Source: Hydractinia symbiolongicarpus (Eukaryota > Cnidaria > Hydrozoa > Anthoathecata > Hydractiniidae). Taken from it: a stretch of 64,000 nt of DNA. A program made the position numbers and the translations under genes. The notes beneath the pieces were generated by a model. It was not told the origin of the DNA. It did not search any database and saw only the letters and a program-made list of their open reading frames with translations. The stretch spans positions 4,340,001 to 4,404,000 of the forward strand of contig NC_079886.1 in the NCBI RefSeq assembly GCF_029227915.1. Reading direction: 5' to 3'. How positions within the stretch are numbered: the first letter of the stretch is position 1; each line of letters opens with the position of its first letter. Below are positions 28,256-43,500 of the stretch, in pieces.

Positions 28256-31200
28256 AAATAGTGACAGTTTCTAGAACTACATATCATTGACTTTCCAACT
28301 GTATTAGCCGTTTGAGTTTCAACGGTTGGGTCACGTAATCGTACAAACATGTATTTTGCAATATTTTTCTGATATTACTAGGTTGCATCGCTTATAACAG
28401 TGAAGCGATTGACTGTGGGATTTATTTGAACTGATTTTGGACTGTCACCTTATAAATGTGATAAATGATACAATTGGACCCCAAGAAATAACATTCTTCT
28501 TAAATTGACATGGTTGCCGGAACTCAGCATTTACACTGGGAACTGTGGTAGCCTTTCATTTAAAAACTTAGATAAATAAGTCATTTTTTACTGTAGGACC
28601 AACCCTAGCCGTTAGCGGGCGGTGAAGAAATAGAGACAGTTTTAAAAACTACATTTCATTGATTTTCAAACGGTATCAGTCCGTTTCAGTTACCACGGTT
28701 GCGTCACCTATTGGTACCAACATGTATTTAGCGATAGTGTTCTGATACTACTAAGTTGCATCGCTTTTAACAGTGAAACGACTGATTGTGGGACTTAATT
28801 GAACTGATTTTGGAATATGAGCATATAAATGTGATAAATTACACAAGTAGACTCCAAGAAATAACATTCTTTTTAATTTGTCATGATTGCCCGAACTCAG
28901 CCATTACACTGGGCGCTGTGGTAGCGTTTCAGTTAAAAAAAGTGAGATAAATAAGTCATTTTTTACTGTGGGAGCAATCGTAGCCGTTAGCGGGCGGTGA
29001 AGAAATGGAGACAGTTTCGAAAACTACATGTCATTGAATTTCTAACGGCATCAGTCCGTTTCAGTTACAACGGTTGCGTCACATATTCGTACCAACTTGT
29101 ATTTAGCGATAATTTTCTGATATTACTAGGTTGCATCGCTTTTAACAGTGAAACAATTCACTGTGGGACTTAATTCAACTGATTTTGGACTTTAACTTTA
29201 TAAATGTGATAATTGACACAATTGGACTGCACGAAATAACGTTATTCTGAATTTGACATGATTGCTAGAACTCAGCGATTTCACTGGGCGCTGTGGTAGC
29301 GCTTCATTTAAAAATTTAGATAAATAAGTAATTTTTTACTGTGGTACCAATCCTAGCCGTTATCGCACGCTGAAGAAATATTGACAGTTTCAAGAACTAC
29401 ATTTCATTGACTTTCTAACTGTATTACTCCGTTTGAGTTTCAACGGTTGGGTCACATAATCGTACAAACATGTATTTTGCAATATTTTTCTGATATTACT
29501 AGGTTGCATCGCTTATAACAGTGAAGCGATTGACTGTGGGATTTAATTGAACTGATTTTGGACTGTGGCCTTATAAATGTGATAAATGATACAATTGGAC
29601 CCCAAGAAATAACATTCTTCTTAAATTGACATGGTTGCCGGAACTCAGCATTTACACTGGGAACTGTGGTAGCGTTTCATTTAAAAACTTAGATAAATAA
29701 GTCATTTTTTACTGTAGGACCAACCCTAGCCGTTAGCGGGCTGTGAAGAAATAGAGACAGTTTTAAAAACTACATTTCATTGATTTTCAAACGGTATCAT
29801 TCCGTTTCAGTTACCACGGTTGCGTCACCTATTGGTACCAACATGTATTTAGCGATAGTGTTCTGATACTACTAAGTTGCATCGCTTTTAACAGTGAAAC
29901 GACTGATGGTGGGACTTAATTGAACTGATTTTGGAATATGAGCATATAAATGTGATAAATTACACAAGTAGACTCCAAGAAATAACATTCTTTTTAATTT
30001 GTCATGATTGCCCGAACTCAGCCATTACACTGGGCGCTGTGGTAGCGTTTCAGTTAAAAAAAGTGAGATAAATAAGTCATTTTTTACTGTGGGAGCAATC
30101 GTAGCCGTTAGCGGGCGGTGAAGAAATGGAGACAGTTTCAAAAACTACATGTCATTGAATTTCTAACGGCATCAGTCCGTTTCAGTTACAACGGTTGCGT
30201 CACATATTCGTACCAACTTGTATTTAGCGATAATTTTCTGATATTACTAGGTTGAATCGCTTTTAACAGTGAAACAATTCACTGTGGGATTTAATTGAAC
30301 TGATTTTGGACTTTAACTTTATAAATGTGATAATTGACACAATTGGACTCCACGAAATAACGTTATTCTGAATTTGACATGATTGCTAGAACTCAGCGAT
30401 TTCACTGGGCGCTGTGGTAGCGCTTCATTTAAAAATTTAGATAAATAAGTAATTTTTTACTGTGGTACCAATCCTAGCCGTTATCGCACGCTGAAGAAAT
30501 ATTGACAGTTTCAAGAACTACATTTCATTGACTTTCTAACTGTATTACTCCGTTTGAGTTTCAACGGTTGGGTCACATAATCGTACAAACATGTATTTTG
30601 CAATATTTTTCTGATATTACTAGGTTGCATCGCTTATAACAGTGAAGCGATTGACTGTGGGATTTAATTGAACTGATTTTGGACTGTGGCCTTATAAATG
30701 TGATAAATGATACAATTGGACCCCAAGAAATAACATTCTTCTTAAATTGACATGGTTGCCGGAACTCAGCATTTACACTGGGAACTGTGGTAGCGTTTCA
30801 TTTAAAAACTTAGATAAATAAGTCATTTTTTACTGTAGGACCAACCCTAGCCGTTAGCGGGCTGTGAAGAAATAGAGACAGTTTTAAAAACTACATTTCA
30901 TTGATTTTCAAACGGTATCATTCCGTTTCAGTTACCACGGTTGCGTCACCTATTGGTACCAACATGTATTTAGCGATAGTGTTCTGATACTACTAAGTTG
31001 CATCGCTTTTAACAGTGAAACGACTGATGGTGGGACTTAATTGAACTGATTTTGGAATATGAGCATATAAATGTGATAAATTACACAAGTAGACTCCAAG
31101 AAATAACATTCTTTTTAATTTGTCATGATTGCCCGAACTCAGCCATTACACTGGGCGCTGTGGTAGCGTTTCAGTTAAAAAAAGTGAGATAAATAAGTCA

Positions 31201-31420
31201 TTTTTTACTGTGGGAGCAATCGTAGCCGTTAGCGGGCGGTGAAGAAATGGAGACAGTTTCAAAAACTACATGTCATTGAATTTCTAACGGCATCAGTCCG
31301 TTTCAGTTACAACGGTTGCGTCACATATTCGTACCAACTTGTATTTAGCGATAATTTTCTGATATTACTAGGTTGAATCGCTTTTAACAGTGAAACAATT
31401 CACTGTGGGATTTAATTGAA
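28256..31420. repeat. Trimeric higher-order repeat, 1121-bp unit, about 2.8 copies
   Basis: The variant GCGATAGTGTTCTGATACTA recurs at 28731, 29852 and 30973, a step of 1121 bp. This is three monomers plus 2 bp, the extra bases coming from the monomer containing CAGTTAAAAAAAGTGAGATA. The second and third units are almost identical. The first differs at several sites, so the last duplication is the younger one. Confidence 0.85.
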
Positions 31421-34400
31421 CTGATTTTGGACTGTGACCTTATAAATGTGATAAATGATACAATTGGACCGCAAGAAATAACATTATTTGAATTTGACAT
31501 GATTGCTAGAACTCAGCGATTACACTGGGAGCTGTGGCAGCGCTTCATTTGAAAATGTAGATAAATAAGTCATTTTTTACTGTGGGACCAACCCTAGCCG
31601 TTATCGCACGCTGAAGAAACAGAGAAAGTTTCAAAAACTACATTTTATTGACTTTCTAACGGTGTCAGCCTGTTTGAGTTACAACAGTTTGGTCACATTT
31701 TCGTACCAACATGTATTTATCGATATTTTTCTGATATTGCTAGGTTGCATCGCCTTTAACAGTGAAACGAGTGACTGTGGGACTTAATTGAACTGATTTT
31801 GGACTTTAACTTTATAAATGTGATAATTGAGACAATTGGACTCCACGAAATAACATTATTCTGAATTTGACATGATTGCTAGAACTCAGCGATTACAGTG
31901 GGCGCTGTGGTAGCGCGTCATTTAAAAATTTAGATAAATAAGTCATTTTTTACTGTAGGACCAATCCTAGCTGTTAGCGCACGCTGAAAAAATAGTGACA
32001 GTTTCAAGAACTACATATCATTGACTTTCCAACTGTATTAGTCCGTTTGAGTTTCAACGGTTGGGTCACGTAATCGTACAAACATGTATTTTGCAATATT
32101 TTTCTGATATTACTAGGTTGCATCGCTTATAACAGTGAAGCGTTTGACTGTGGGATTTAATTGAACTGATTTTGGACTGTGACCTTATAAATGTGATAAA
32201 TGATACAATTGGACCCCAAGAAATAACATTATCTGAATTTGACATGATTGGTAGAACTCAGCGATTTCACTGGGAGCTGTGGCAGCGCTTCATTTGAAAA
32301 TGTAGATAAATAAGTCATTTTTTACTGTGGGACCAACCCTAGCCGTTATCGGACGCTGAAGAAATAGAGAAAGTTTTAAAAACTACATTTCATTGATTTT
32401 CAAACGGTATCAGTCCGTGTCAGTTACCACGGTTGCGTCACCTATTGGTACTAACATGTATTTAGCAATAGTGTTCTGATACTACTAAGTTGCATCGCTT
32501 TTAACAGTGAAACGACTGATTGTGGGACTTAATTGAACTGATTTTGGAATAGGAGCATATAAATGTGATAAAATACACAAGTAGACTCCAAGAAATAACA
32601 TTGTTTTTAATTTGTCATGATTGCCCGAACTCAGCCATTACACTGGGCGCTGTGGTAGCGTTTCAGTTAAAAAAAGTGAGATAAATAAGTCATTTTTTAC
32701 TGTGGGAGCAATCGTAGCCGTTAGCGGGCGGTGAAGAAATGGAGACAGTTTCAAAAACTACATGTCATTGAATTTCTAACGGCATCAGTCCGTTTCAGTT
32801 ACAACGGTTGCGTCACATATTTGTACCAACTTGTATTTAGCGATAATTTTCTGATATTACTAGGTTGCATCGCTTATAACAGTGAAGCGTTTGACTGTGG
32901 GATTTAATTGAACTGATTTTGGACTGTGACCTTATAAATGTGATAAATGATACAATTGGACCCCAAGAAATAACATTATCTGAATTTGACATGATTGCTA
33001 GAACTCAGCGATTTCACTGGGAGCTGTGGCAGCGCTTCATTTGAAAATGTAGATAAATAAGTCATTTTTTACTGTGGGACCAACCCTAGCCGTTATCGGA
33101 CGCTGAAGAAATAGAGAAAGTTTCAAAAACTACATTTTATTGACTTTCTAACGGTGTCAGCCTGTTTGAGTTACAACAGTTTGGTCACATTTTCGTACCA
33201 ACCTGTATTTATCGATATTTTTCTGATATTGCTAGGTTGCATCGCCTTTAACAGTGAAACGAGTGACTGTGGGACTTAATTGAACTGATTTTGGACTGTG
33301 AGCTTACAAATGTGATGAATGAGACAATTGGACTCCATGAAATAACATTCTTCTTAAATTGGCATGAATGCCGGAACTCAGCGATTAAACTGGGCGCTGT
33401 GGTAGCGCTTCATTTAAAAATGTAGATAAATAACTCATTTTTACTGTAGGAACAATCCTAGCCGTTATCGCACGCTGAAGAAATAGAGACAGTTTCAAAA
33501 ACAACATTTCATTGACTTTCTAACGGTATCAGTCCGTTTCAGTTACAACAGTTGCGTCACATATTCGTACCAACATGGTATTTAGCGATATTTTTCTGAT
33601 ATTACTAGGTTGTATCGCTTTTAACAGTGAAACGATTGACTGTGGGACTTACTTGAACTGATTCTGGACTTTAACTTTATAAATATGATAATTGAGACAA
33701 TTGGACTCCATGTAATAACCTTCTTCTTAAATTGGCATAATTGACGGAACTCAGCGATTACACTGGGCGCTGTGGTAGCGCTTCATTTAAAAATGTAGAT
33801 ATATAAGTCATTTTTTACTGTGGGACCAATCCTAGCCGTTATCGCACGCTGAAGAAATTGAGACAGCTTCAAAAACTACATTTCATTGATTTTCAAACGG
33901 CATCAGTCCGTTTCAGTTACAACGGTTGCGTCACATATTCGTACCAACATGTATTTAGAGATATTTTTCTGATAATACTAGGTTGCATCGCTTTTAACAG
34001 TGAAACGATTGACTGTGGGACTTACTTGAACTGATTCTGGACTTTAACTTTATAAATATGATAATTGAGACAATTGGACTCCATGTAATAACCTTCTTCT
34101 TAAATTGGCATAATTGACGGAACTCAGCGATTACACTGGGCGCTGTGGTAGCGCTTCATTTAAAAATGTAGATATATAAGTCATTTTTTACTGTGGGACC
34201 AATCCTAGCCGTTATCGCACGCTGAAGAAATTGAGACAGCTTCAAAAACGACATTTCATTGACATTCTAACGGTATCAGTCCGTTTCTTTTACAACGGTT
34301 GCGTCACATATTCATACCAACATGTACTTAGCGATATTTTTCTGATATTACTAGGTTGCATCGCTTATAACAGTAAAGTGATTGACTGTGGGATTTAATT

Positions 34401-37208
34401 GAACTGATTTTGGAATGTGACCATATAAATGTGATAAATGATACAATTGGACCCCAAGAAATAACATTCTTCTTAAATTGACATGGTTGCCGGAACTGAG
34501 CATTTACACTGGGAACTGTGGTAGCGTTTAATTTAACAACTTTGATAAATAAGTCATTTTTTACTGTAGGACCAACCCTAGCCGTTAGCGGGTGGTGAAG
34601 AAATAGAGACAGTTTTAAAAACTACATTTCATTGATTTTCGAACGGTATCAGTCCGTTTCAGTTACAACGGTTGCGTCACCTATTGGTACCAACATGTAT
34701 TTAGCGATAGTGTTCTGATACTACTAAGTTGCATCGCTTTTAACAGTGAAACGATTGATTGTGGGACTTAATTGAACTGATTTTGGAATATGAGCATATA
34801 AATGTGATAAATGATACAATTGGACCCCAAGAAATAACATTATCTGAATTTGACATGATTGCTAGAACTCAGCGATTACACTGGGCGCTGTGGTAGCGCT
34901 TCATTTGAAAATGTAGATAAATCAGTCATTTTTTACTGCGGGATCAACCCTAGCCGTTATCGCGCGCTGAAGAAATAGAGAAAGTTTCAAAAACTACATT
35001 TTATTGACTTTCTAACGGTGTCAGCCTGTTTGAGTTACAACAGTTTGGTCACATTTTCGTACCAACATGTATTTAGTGACATTTTTCTGATATTATTAGG
35101 TTACATCGCTTTTAACAGTGAAACGATTGACTGTGGGACTTAATTAAACTGATTTTGGACGGTGATCTTATAAATGTGATAAATGAGCCAATTGGACTCC
35201 ATGAAGTAACAATTTTCTTAATTTGACATGATTGCTGGAACTCAGCCATTACACTGGGAGCTGTGGTAGCGCTTCATTTAAAAATTTAGATAAATAAGTA
35301 ATTTTTTACTGTGGGACCAATCCTAGCTGTTAGCGCAGGCTGAAGAAATAGAGACAGTTTCAAAAACTACATTTCATTGACTTTCTAGCGGTATCAGTCC
35401 GTTTCAGTTACAACGGTTGCGTCACATATTCGTACCAAGATGTATTTGGCGATATTTTTCGGATATTACTAGGTTGCATCGCTTTTAACAGTGAAACGAT
35501 TGACTGTGGGATTTAATTGAACTGATTTTGGACTTTAACTTTATAAATGTGATAATTCAGACTATTGAACTCCACGAAATGACATTATTCTGAATTTGAC
35601 ATGATTCCTAGAACTCAACGATTACACTGGGCGCTGTGGTAGCGCGTCATTTAAAAATTTAGATAAATAAGTCATTTTTTACTGTAGGACCAATCCTAGC
35701 CGTTAGAGGGCGGTGAAGAAATAGAGACAGTTTTAAAAACTACATTTCATTGATTTTCAAACGGCATCAGTCCGTTTCAGTTACAACGGTTGCGTCACAT
35801 ATTCGTACCAACTTGTATTTAGCGATACTTTTCTGATATTACTAGGTTGCATCGCTTTTAACAGTGAAAAAATTCACTGTGGGACTTAATTCAACTGATT
35901 TTGGAGTTTGACCTTATAATTGTGATAAATGAGACAATTGGACTCCAAGAAATAAAATTCTTCTTAATTTGGCATGAATGCCGGAACTCAGCGATTAAAC
36001 TGGGCGCTGTGGTAGCGCTTCATTTAAAAATGTAGATAAATAACTCATTTTTACTGTAGGAACAATCCTAGCCGTTATCGCACGCTGAAGAAATAGAGAC
36101 AGTTTCAAAAACAACATTTCATTGACTTTCTAACGGTATCAGTCCGTTTCAGTTACAACGTTTGCGTCACATATTCGTACCAACATGTATTTAGAGATAT
36201 TTTTCTGATATTACTAGGTTGCATCGCTTTTAACAGTGAAACGATTGACTGTGGGACTTACTTGAACTGATTCTGGACTTTAACTTTATAAATATGATAA
36301 TTGAGACAATTGGACTCCATGTAATAACCTTCTTCTTAAATTGGCATAATTGACGGAACTCAGCGATTACACTGGGCGCTGTGGTAGCGTTTCATTTAAA
36401 AATGTAGATATATAAGTCATTTTTTACTGTGGGACCAATCCTAGCCGTTATCGCACGCTGAAGAAATTGAGACAGCTTCAAAAACGACATTTCATTGACA
36501 TTCTAACGGTATCAGTCCGTTTCTGTTACAACGGTTGCGTCACATATTCGTACCAACATGTACTTAGCGATATTTTTCTGATATTACTAGGTTGCATCGC
36601 TTATAACAGTAAAGTGATTGACTGTGGGACTTACTTGAACTGATTCTGGACTTTAACTTTAAAAATATGATAATTGAGACAATTGGACTCCATGTAATAA
36701 CCTTCTTCTTAAATTGACATGGTTGCCGGAACTGAGCATTTACACTGGGAACTGTGGTAGCGTTTAATTTAAAAACTTTGATAAATAAGTCATTTTTTAC
36801 TGTAGGACCAACCCTAGCCGTTAGCGGGTGGTGAAGAAATAGAGACAGTTTTAAAAACTACATTTCATTGATTTTCGAACGGTATCAGTCCGTTTCAGTT
36901 ACAACGGTTGCGTCACCTATTGGTACCAACATGTATTTAGCGATAGTGTTCTGATACTACTAAGTTGCATCGCTTTTAACAGTGAAACGAATGATTGTGG
37001 GACTTAATTGAACTGATTTTGGAATATGAGCATATAAATGTGATAAATGATACAATTGGACCCCAAGAAATAACATTATCTGAATTTGACATGATTGCTA
37101 GAACTCAGCGATTACACTGGGCGCTGTGGTAGCGCTTCATTTGAAAATGTAGATAAATCAGTCATTTTTTACTGCGGGATCAACCCTAGCCGTTATCGCA
37201 CGCTGAAG

Positions 37209-40195
37209 AAATAGAGAAAGTTTCAAAAACTACATTTTATTGACTTTCTAACGGTGTCAGCCTGTTTGAGTTACAACAGTTTGGTCACATTTTCGTACCA
37301 ACATGTATTTAGTGACATTTTTCTGATATTATTAGGTTACATCGCTTTTAACAGTGAAACGATTGACTGTGGGACTTAATTAAACTGATTTTGGACGGTG
37401 ATCTTATAAATGTGATAAATGAGCCAATTGGACTCCATGAAGTAACAATTTTCTTAATTTGACATGATTGCTGGAACTCAGCCATTACACTGGGCGCTGT
37501 GGTAGCGCTTCATTTAAAAATTTAGATAAATAAGTAATTTTTTACTGTGGGACCAATCCTAGCTCTTAGCGCACGCTGAAGAAATAGAGACAGTTTCAAA
37601 AACTACATTTCATTGACTTTCTAGCGGTATCAGTCCGTTTCAGTTACAACGGTTGCGTCACATATTCGTACCAACATGTATTTGGCGATATTTTTCGGAT
37701 ATTACTAGGTTGCATCGCTTTTAACAGTGAAACGATTGACTGTGGGATTTAATTGAACTGATTTTGGACTTTAACTTTATAAATGTGATAATTGAGACTG
37801 TTGGACTCCACGAAATGACATTATTCTGAATTTGACATGATTCCTAGAACTCAACGATTACACTGGGCGCTGTGGTAGCGCGTCATTTAAAAATTTAGAT
37901 AAATAAGTCATTTTTTACTGTAGGACCAATCCTAGCCGTTAGCGGGCGGTGAAGAAATAGAGACAGTTTTAAAAACTACATTTCATTGATTTTCAAACGG
38001 CATCAGTCCGTTTCAGTTACAACGGTTGCGTTACATATTCGTACCAACTTGTATTTAGCGATAATTTTCTGATATTACTAGGTTGCATCGCTTTTAACAG
38101 TGAAAAAATTCACTGTGGGACTTAATTCAACTGATTTTGGAGTTTGACCTTATAATTGTGATAAATGAGACAATTGGACTCCAAGAAATAAAATTCTTCT
38201 TAATTTGGCATTATTGCCGAAACTCAGCGATTACACTGGGCGCTGTGGTAGCGCTTCATTTGAAAATGTAGATAAATAAGTCATTTTTTACTGTGGGACC
38301 AATCCTAGCCGTTATCGGACGCTGAAGAAATAGAGACAGTTTCAAAAACTACATTTTATTGACTTTCTAACGTGTCAGCCTGTTTGAGTTACAACAGTTT
38401 GGTCACATTTTCGTACCAACATGTATTTATCGATATTTTTCTGATATTAATAGGTTGCATCGCCTTTAACAGTGAAACGAGTGACTGTGGGACTTAATTG
38501 AACTGATTTTGGACTGTGAGCTTACAAATGTGATGAATGAGACAATTGGACTCCATGAAATAACATTCTTCTTAAATTAACATGATTGCCGGAACTCAGC
38601 GATTAAACTGGGCGCTGTGGTAGCGCTTCATTTAAAAATGCAGATAAATAACTCATTTTTTACTGTAGGAACAATCCTAGCCGTTATCGCACGCTGAAGA
38701 AATAGAGAAAGTTTCAAAAACTACATTTTATTGACTTTCTAACGGTGTCAGCCTGTTTGAGTTACAACAGTTTGGTCACATTTTCGTACCAACATGTATT
38801 TAGTGACATTTTTCTGATATTATTAGGTTACATCGCTTTTAACAGTGAAACGATTGACTGTGGGACTTAATTAAACTGATTTTGGACGGTGATCTTATAA
38901 ATGTGATAAATGAGCCAATTGGACTCCATGAAGTAACAATTTTCTTAATTTGACATGATTGCTGGAACTCAGCCATTACACTGGGCGCTGTGGTAGCGCT
39001 TCATTTAAAAATTTAGATAAATAAGTAATTTTTTACTGTGGGACCAATCCTAGCTCTTAGCGCACGCTGAAGAAATAGAGACAGTTTCAAAAACTACATT
39101 TCATTGACTTTCTAGCGGTATCAGTCCGTTTCAGTTACAACGGTTGCGTCACATATTCGTACCAACATGTATTTGGCGATATTTTTCGGATATTACTAGG
39201 TTGCATCGCTTTTAACAGTGAAACGATTGACTGTGGGATTTAATTGAACTGATTTTGGACTTTAACTTTATAAATGTGATAATTGAGACTGTTGGACTCC
39301 ACGAAATGACATTATTCTGAATTTGACATGATTCCTAGAACTCAACGATTACACTGGGCGCTGTGGTAGCGCGTCATTTAAAAATTTAGATAAATAAGTC
39401 ATTTTTTACTGTAGGACCAATCCTAGCCGTTAGCGGGCGGTGAAGAAATAGAGACAGTTTTAAAAACTACATTTCATTGATTTTCAAACGGCATCAGTCC
39501 GTTTCAGTTACAACGGTTGCGTTACATATTCGTACCAACTTGTATTTAGCGATAATTTTCTGATATTACTAGGTTGCATCGCTTTTAACAGTGAAAAAAT
39601 TCACTGTGGGACTTAATTCAACTGATTTTGGAGTTTGACCTTATAATTGTGATAAATGAGACAATTGGACTCCAAGAAATAAAATTCTTCTTAATTTGGC
39701 ATTATTGCCGAAACTCAGCGATTACACTGGGCGCTGTGGTAGCGCTTCATTTGAAAATGTAGATAAATAAGTCATTTTTTACTGTGGGACCAATCCTAGC
39801 CGTTATCGGACGCTGAAGAAATAGAGACAGTTTCAAAAACTACATTTTATTGACTTTCTAACGTGTCAGCCTGTTTGAGTTACAACAGTTTGGTCACATT
39901 TTCGTACCAACATGTATTTATCGATATTTTTCTGATATTAATAGGTTGCATCGCCTTTAACAGTGAAACGAGTGACTGTGGGACTTAATTGAACTGATTT
40001 TGGACTGTGAGCTTACAAATGTGATGAATGAGACAATTGGACTCCATGAAATAACATTCTTCTTAAATTAACATGATTGCCGGAACTCAGCGATTAAACT
40101 GGGCGCTGTGGTAGCGCTTCATTTAAAAATGCAGATAAATAACTCATTTTTTACTGTAGGAACAATCCTAGCCGTTATCGCACGCTGAAGAAATA
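37209..40195. repeat. 1491-bp (4-monomer) near-identical tandem duplication
   Basis: The segment starting at 37209 (GAGAAAGTTTCAAAAACTAC) reappears at 38700. The distinctive CTAACGTGTCAGCC variant, which lacks a G, is seen near 38367 and 39858. Agreement breaks down near 40195. Confidence 0.8.
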
Positions 40196-42409
40196 GAGAC
40201 AGTTTCAAAAACTACATTTCATTGACTTTCTAACGGTATCAGTCCGTTTCAGTTACAACGTTTGCGTCACATATTCGTACCAACATGTATTTAGAGATAT
40301 TTTTCTGATAATACTAGGTTGCATCGCTTTTAACAGTGAAACGATTGACTGTGGGACTTACTTGAACTGATTCTGGACTTTAACTTTATAAATATGATAA
40401 TTGAGACAATTGGACTCCATGTAATAACCTTCTTCTTAAATTGGCATAATTGACGGAACTCAGCGATTACACTGGGCGCTGTGGTAGCGCTTCATTTAAA
40501 AATTTGGATAAATAAGTCATTTTTTACTGTGGGACCAATCCTAGCCGTTATCACACGCTGAAGAAATAGAGACAGTTTCAAACCCTTCATTTTATTGACT
40601 TTCTAACGATATCAGTCCGTTTGAGTTATAACGGTTGGGTCACATTTTCGTACCAACATGTATTTAGTGACATTTTTCTGATATTATTAGGTTACATCGC
40701 TTTTAACAGTGAAACGATTGACTGTGGGACTTAATTAAACTGATTTTGGACGGTGATCTTATAAATGTGATAAATGAGCCAATTGGACTCCATGAAGTAA
40801 CAATTTTCTTAATTTGACATGATTGCTGGAACTCAGCCATTACACTGGGCGCTGTGGTAGCGCTTCATTTAAAAATTTAGATAAATAAGTAATTTTTTAC
40901 TGTGGGACCAATCCTAGCTGTTAGCGCACGCTGAAGAAATAGAGACAGTTTCAAAAACTACATTTCATTGACTTTCTAGCGGTATCAGTCCGTTTCAGTT
41001 ACAACGGTTGCGTCACATATTCGTACCAACATGTATTTGGCGATATTTTTCGGATATTACTAGGTTGCATCGCTTTTAACAGTGAAACGATTGACTGTGG
41101 GATTTAATTGAACTGATTTTGGACTTTAACTTTATAAATGTGATAATTGAGACTATTGGACTAAACGAAATGACATTATTCTGAATTTGACATGATTCCT
41201 AGAACTCAACGATTACACTGGGCGCTGTGGTAGCGCGTCATTAAAAATTTTAGATAAATAAGTCATTTTTTACTGTAGGACCAATCCTAGCCGTTAGCGG
41301 GCGGTGAAGAAATAGAGACAGTTTTAAAAACTACATTTCATTGATTTTCAAACGGCATCAGTCCGTTTCAGTTACAACGGTTGCGTCACATATTCGTACC
41401 AACTTGTATTTAGCGATAATTTTCTGATATTACTAGGTTGCATCGCTTTTAACAGTGAGAAAATTCACTGTGGGACTTAATTCAACTGATTTTGGAGTTT
41501 GACCTTATAATTGTGATAAATGAGACAATTGGACTCCAAGAAATAAAATTCTTCTTAATTTGGCATGATTGCCGAAACTCAGCGATTACACTGGGCGCTG
41601 TGGTAGCGCTTCATTTGAAAATGTAGATAAATAAGTCATTTTTTACTGTGGGACCAATCCTAGCCGTTATCGGACGCTGAAGAAATAGAGACAGTTTCAA
41701 AAACTACATTTTATTGACTTTCTAACGTGTCAGCCTGTTTGAGTTACAACAGTTTGGTCACATTTTCGTACCAACATGTATTTATCAATATTTTTCTGAT
41801 ATTAATAGGTTGCATCGCCTTTAACAGTGAAACGAGTGACTGTGGGACTTAATTGAACTGATTTTGGACTGTGAGCTTACAAATGTGATGAATGAGACAA
41901 TTGGACTCCATGAAATAACATTCTTCTTAAATTAACATGATTGCCGGAACTCAGCGATTAAACTGGGCGCTGTGGTAGCGCTTCATTTAAAAATGTAGAT
42001 AAATAACTCATTTTTTACTGTAGGAACAATCCTAGCCGTTATCGCACGCTGAAGAAATAGAGACAGTTTCAAAAACTACATTTCATTGACTTTCTAACGG
42101 TATCAGTCCGTTTCAGTTACAACGTTTGCGTCACATATTCGTACCAACATGTATTTAGAGATATTTTTCTGATAATACTAGGTTGCATCGCTTTTAACAG
42201 TGAAACGATTGACTGTGGGACTTACTTGAACTGATTCTGGACTTTAACTTTATAAATATGATAATTGAGACAATTGGACTCCATGTAATAACCTTCTTCT
42301 AAAATTGGCATAATTGACGGAACTCAACGATTACACTGGCGCTGTGGTAGCGCTTCATTTAAAAATTTGGATAAATAAGTCATTTTTTACTGTGGGACCA
42401 ATCCTAGCT

Positions 42410-43500
42410 GTTAGCGCGCGCTGAAAAAATAGTGACAGTTTCAAGAACTACATTTCATTGATTTTTGAACGGTATCAGTCCGTTTCAGTTACAACGGTTG
42501 CGTCACCTATTGGTACCAACATGTATTTAGCGATAGTGTTCTGATACTACTAAGTTGCATCGCTTTTAACAGTGAAACGATTGATTGTGGGACTTAATTG
42601 AACTGATTTTGGAATATGAGCATATAAATGTGATAAATTACACAAGTAGACTCCAAGAAATGACATTCCTTTTAATTTTTCATGATTGCCCGAACTCAGC
42701 CATTACACTGGGCGCTGTGGTAGCGCTTCATTTAAAAATTTAGATAAATAAGTAATTTTTTACTGTGGGACCAATCCTAGCGGTTATCACACGCTGAAGA
42801 AATAGAGACAGTTTCAAACCCTTCATTTCATTGACTTTCTAACGATATCAGTCCGTTTGAGTTATAACGGTTGGGTCACATTTTCGTACCAACATGTATT
42901 TAGTGACATTTTTCTGATATTATTAGGTTACATCGCTTTTAACAGTGAGACGATTGACTGTGGGACTTAATTAAACTGATTTTGGACGGTGATCTTATAA
43001 ATGTGATAAATGAGCCAATTGGACTCCATGAAGTAACAATTTTCTTAATTTGACATGATTGCTGGAACTCAGCCATTACACTGGGCGCTGTGGTAGCGCT
43101 TCATTTAAGAATTTAGATAAATAAGTATTTTCTTACTGCGGGACCAATCCTAGCTGTTAGCGCGCGCTGAAAAAATAGTGACAGTTTCAAGAACTACATT
43201 TCATTGATTTTTGAACGGTATCAGTCCGTTTCAGTTACAACGGTTGCGTCACCTATTGGTACCAACATGTATTTAGCGATAGTGTTCTGATACTACTAAG
43301 TTGCATCGCTTTTAACAGTGAAACGATTGATTGTGGGACTTAATTGAACTGATTTTGGAATATGAGCATATAAATGTGATAAATTACACAAGTAGACTCC
43401 AAGAAATGACATTCCTTTTAATTTTTCATGATTGCCCGAACTCAGCCATTACACTGGGCGCTGTGGTAGCGCTTCATTTAAATATTTAGATAAATAAGTA
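42410..43500. repeat. Second dimer-type (746-bp) duplication
   Basis: CTGAAAAAATAGTGACAG followed by the TTTTTGAACGG variant occurs at 42421 and 43167, 746 bp apart, with the same following monomer (CATATAAATGTGATAAATTA). The second unit is only partly retained. Confidence 0.7.
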
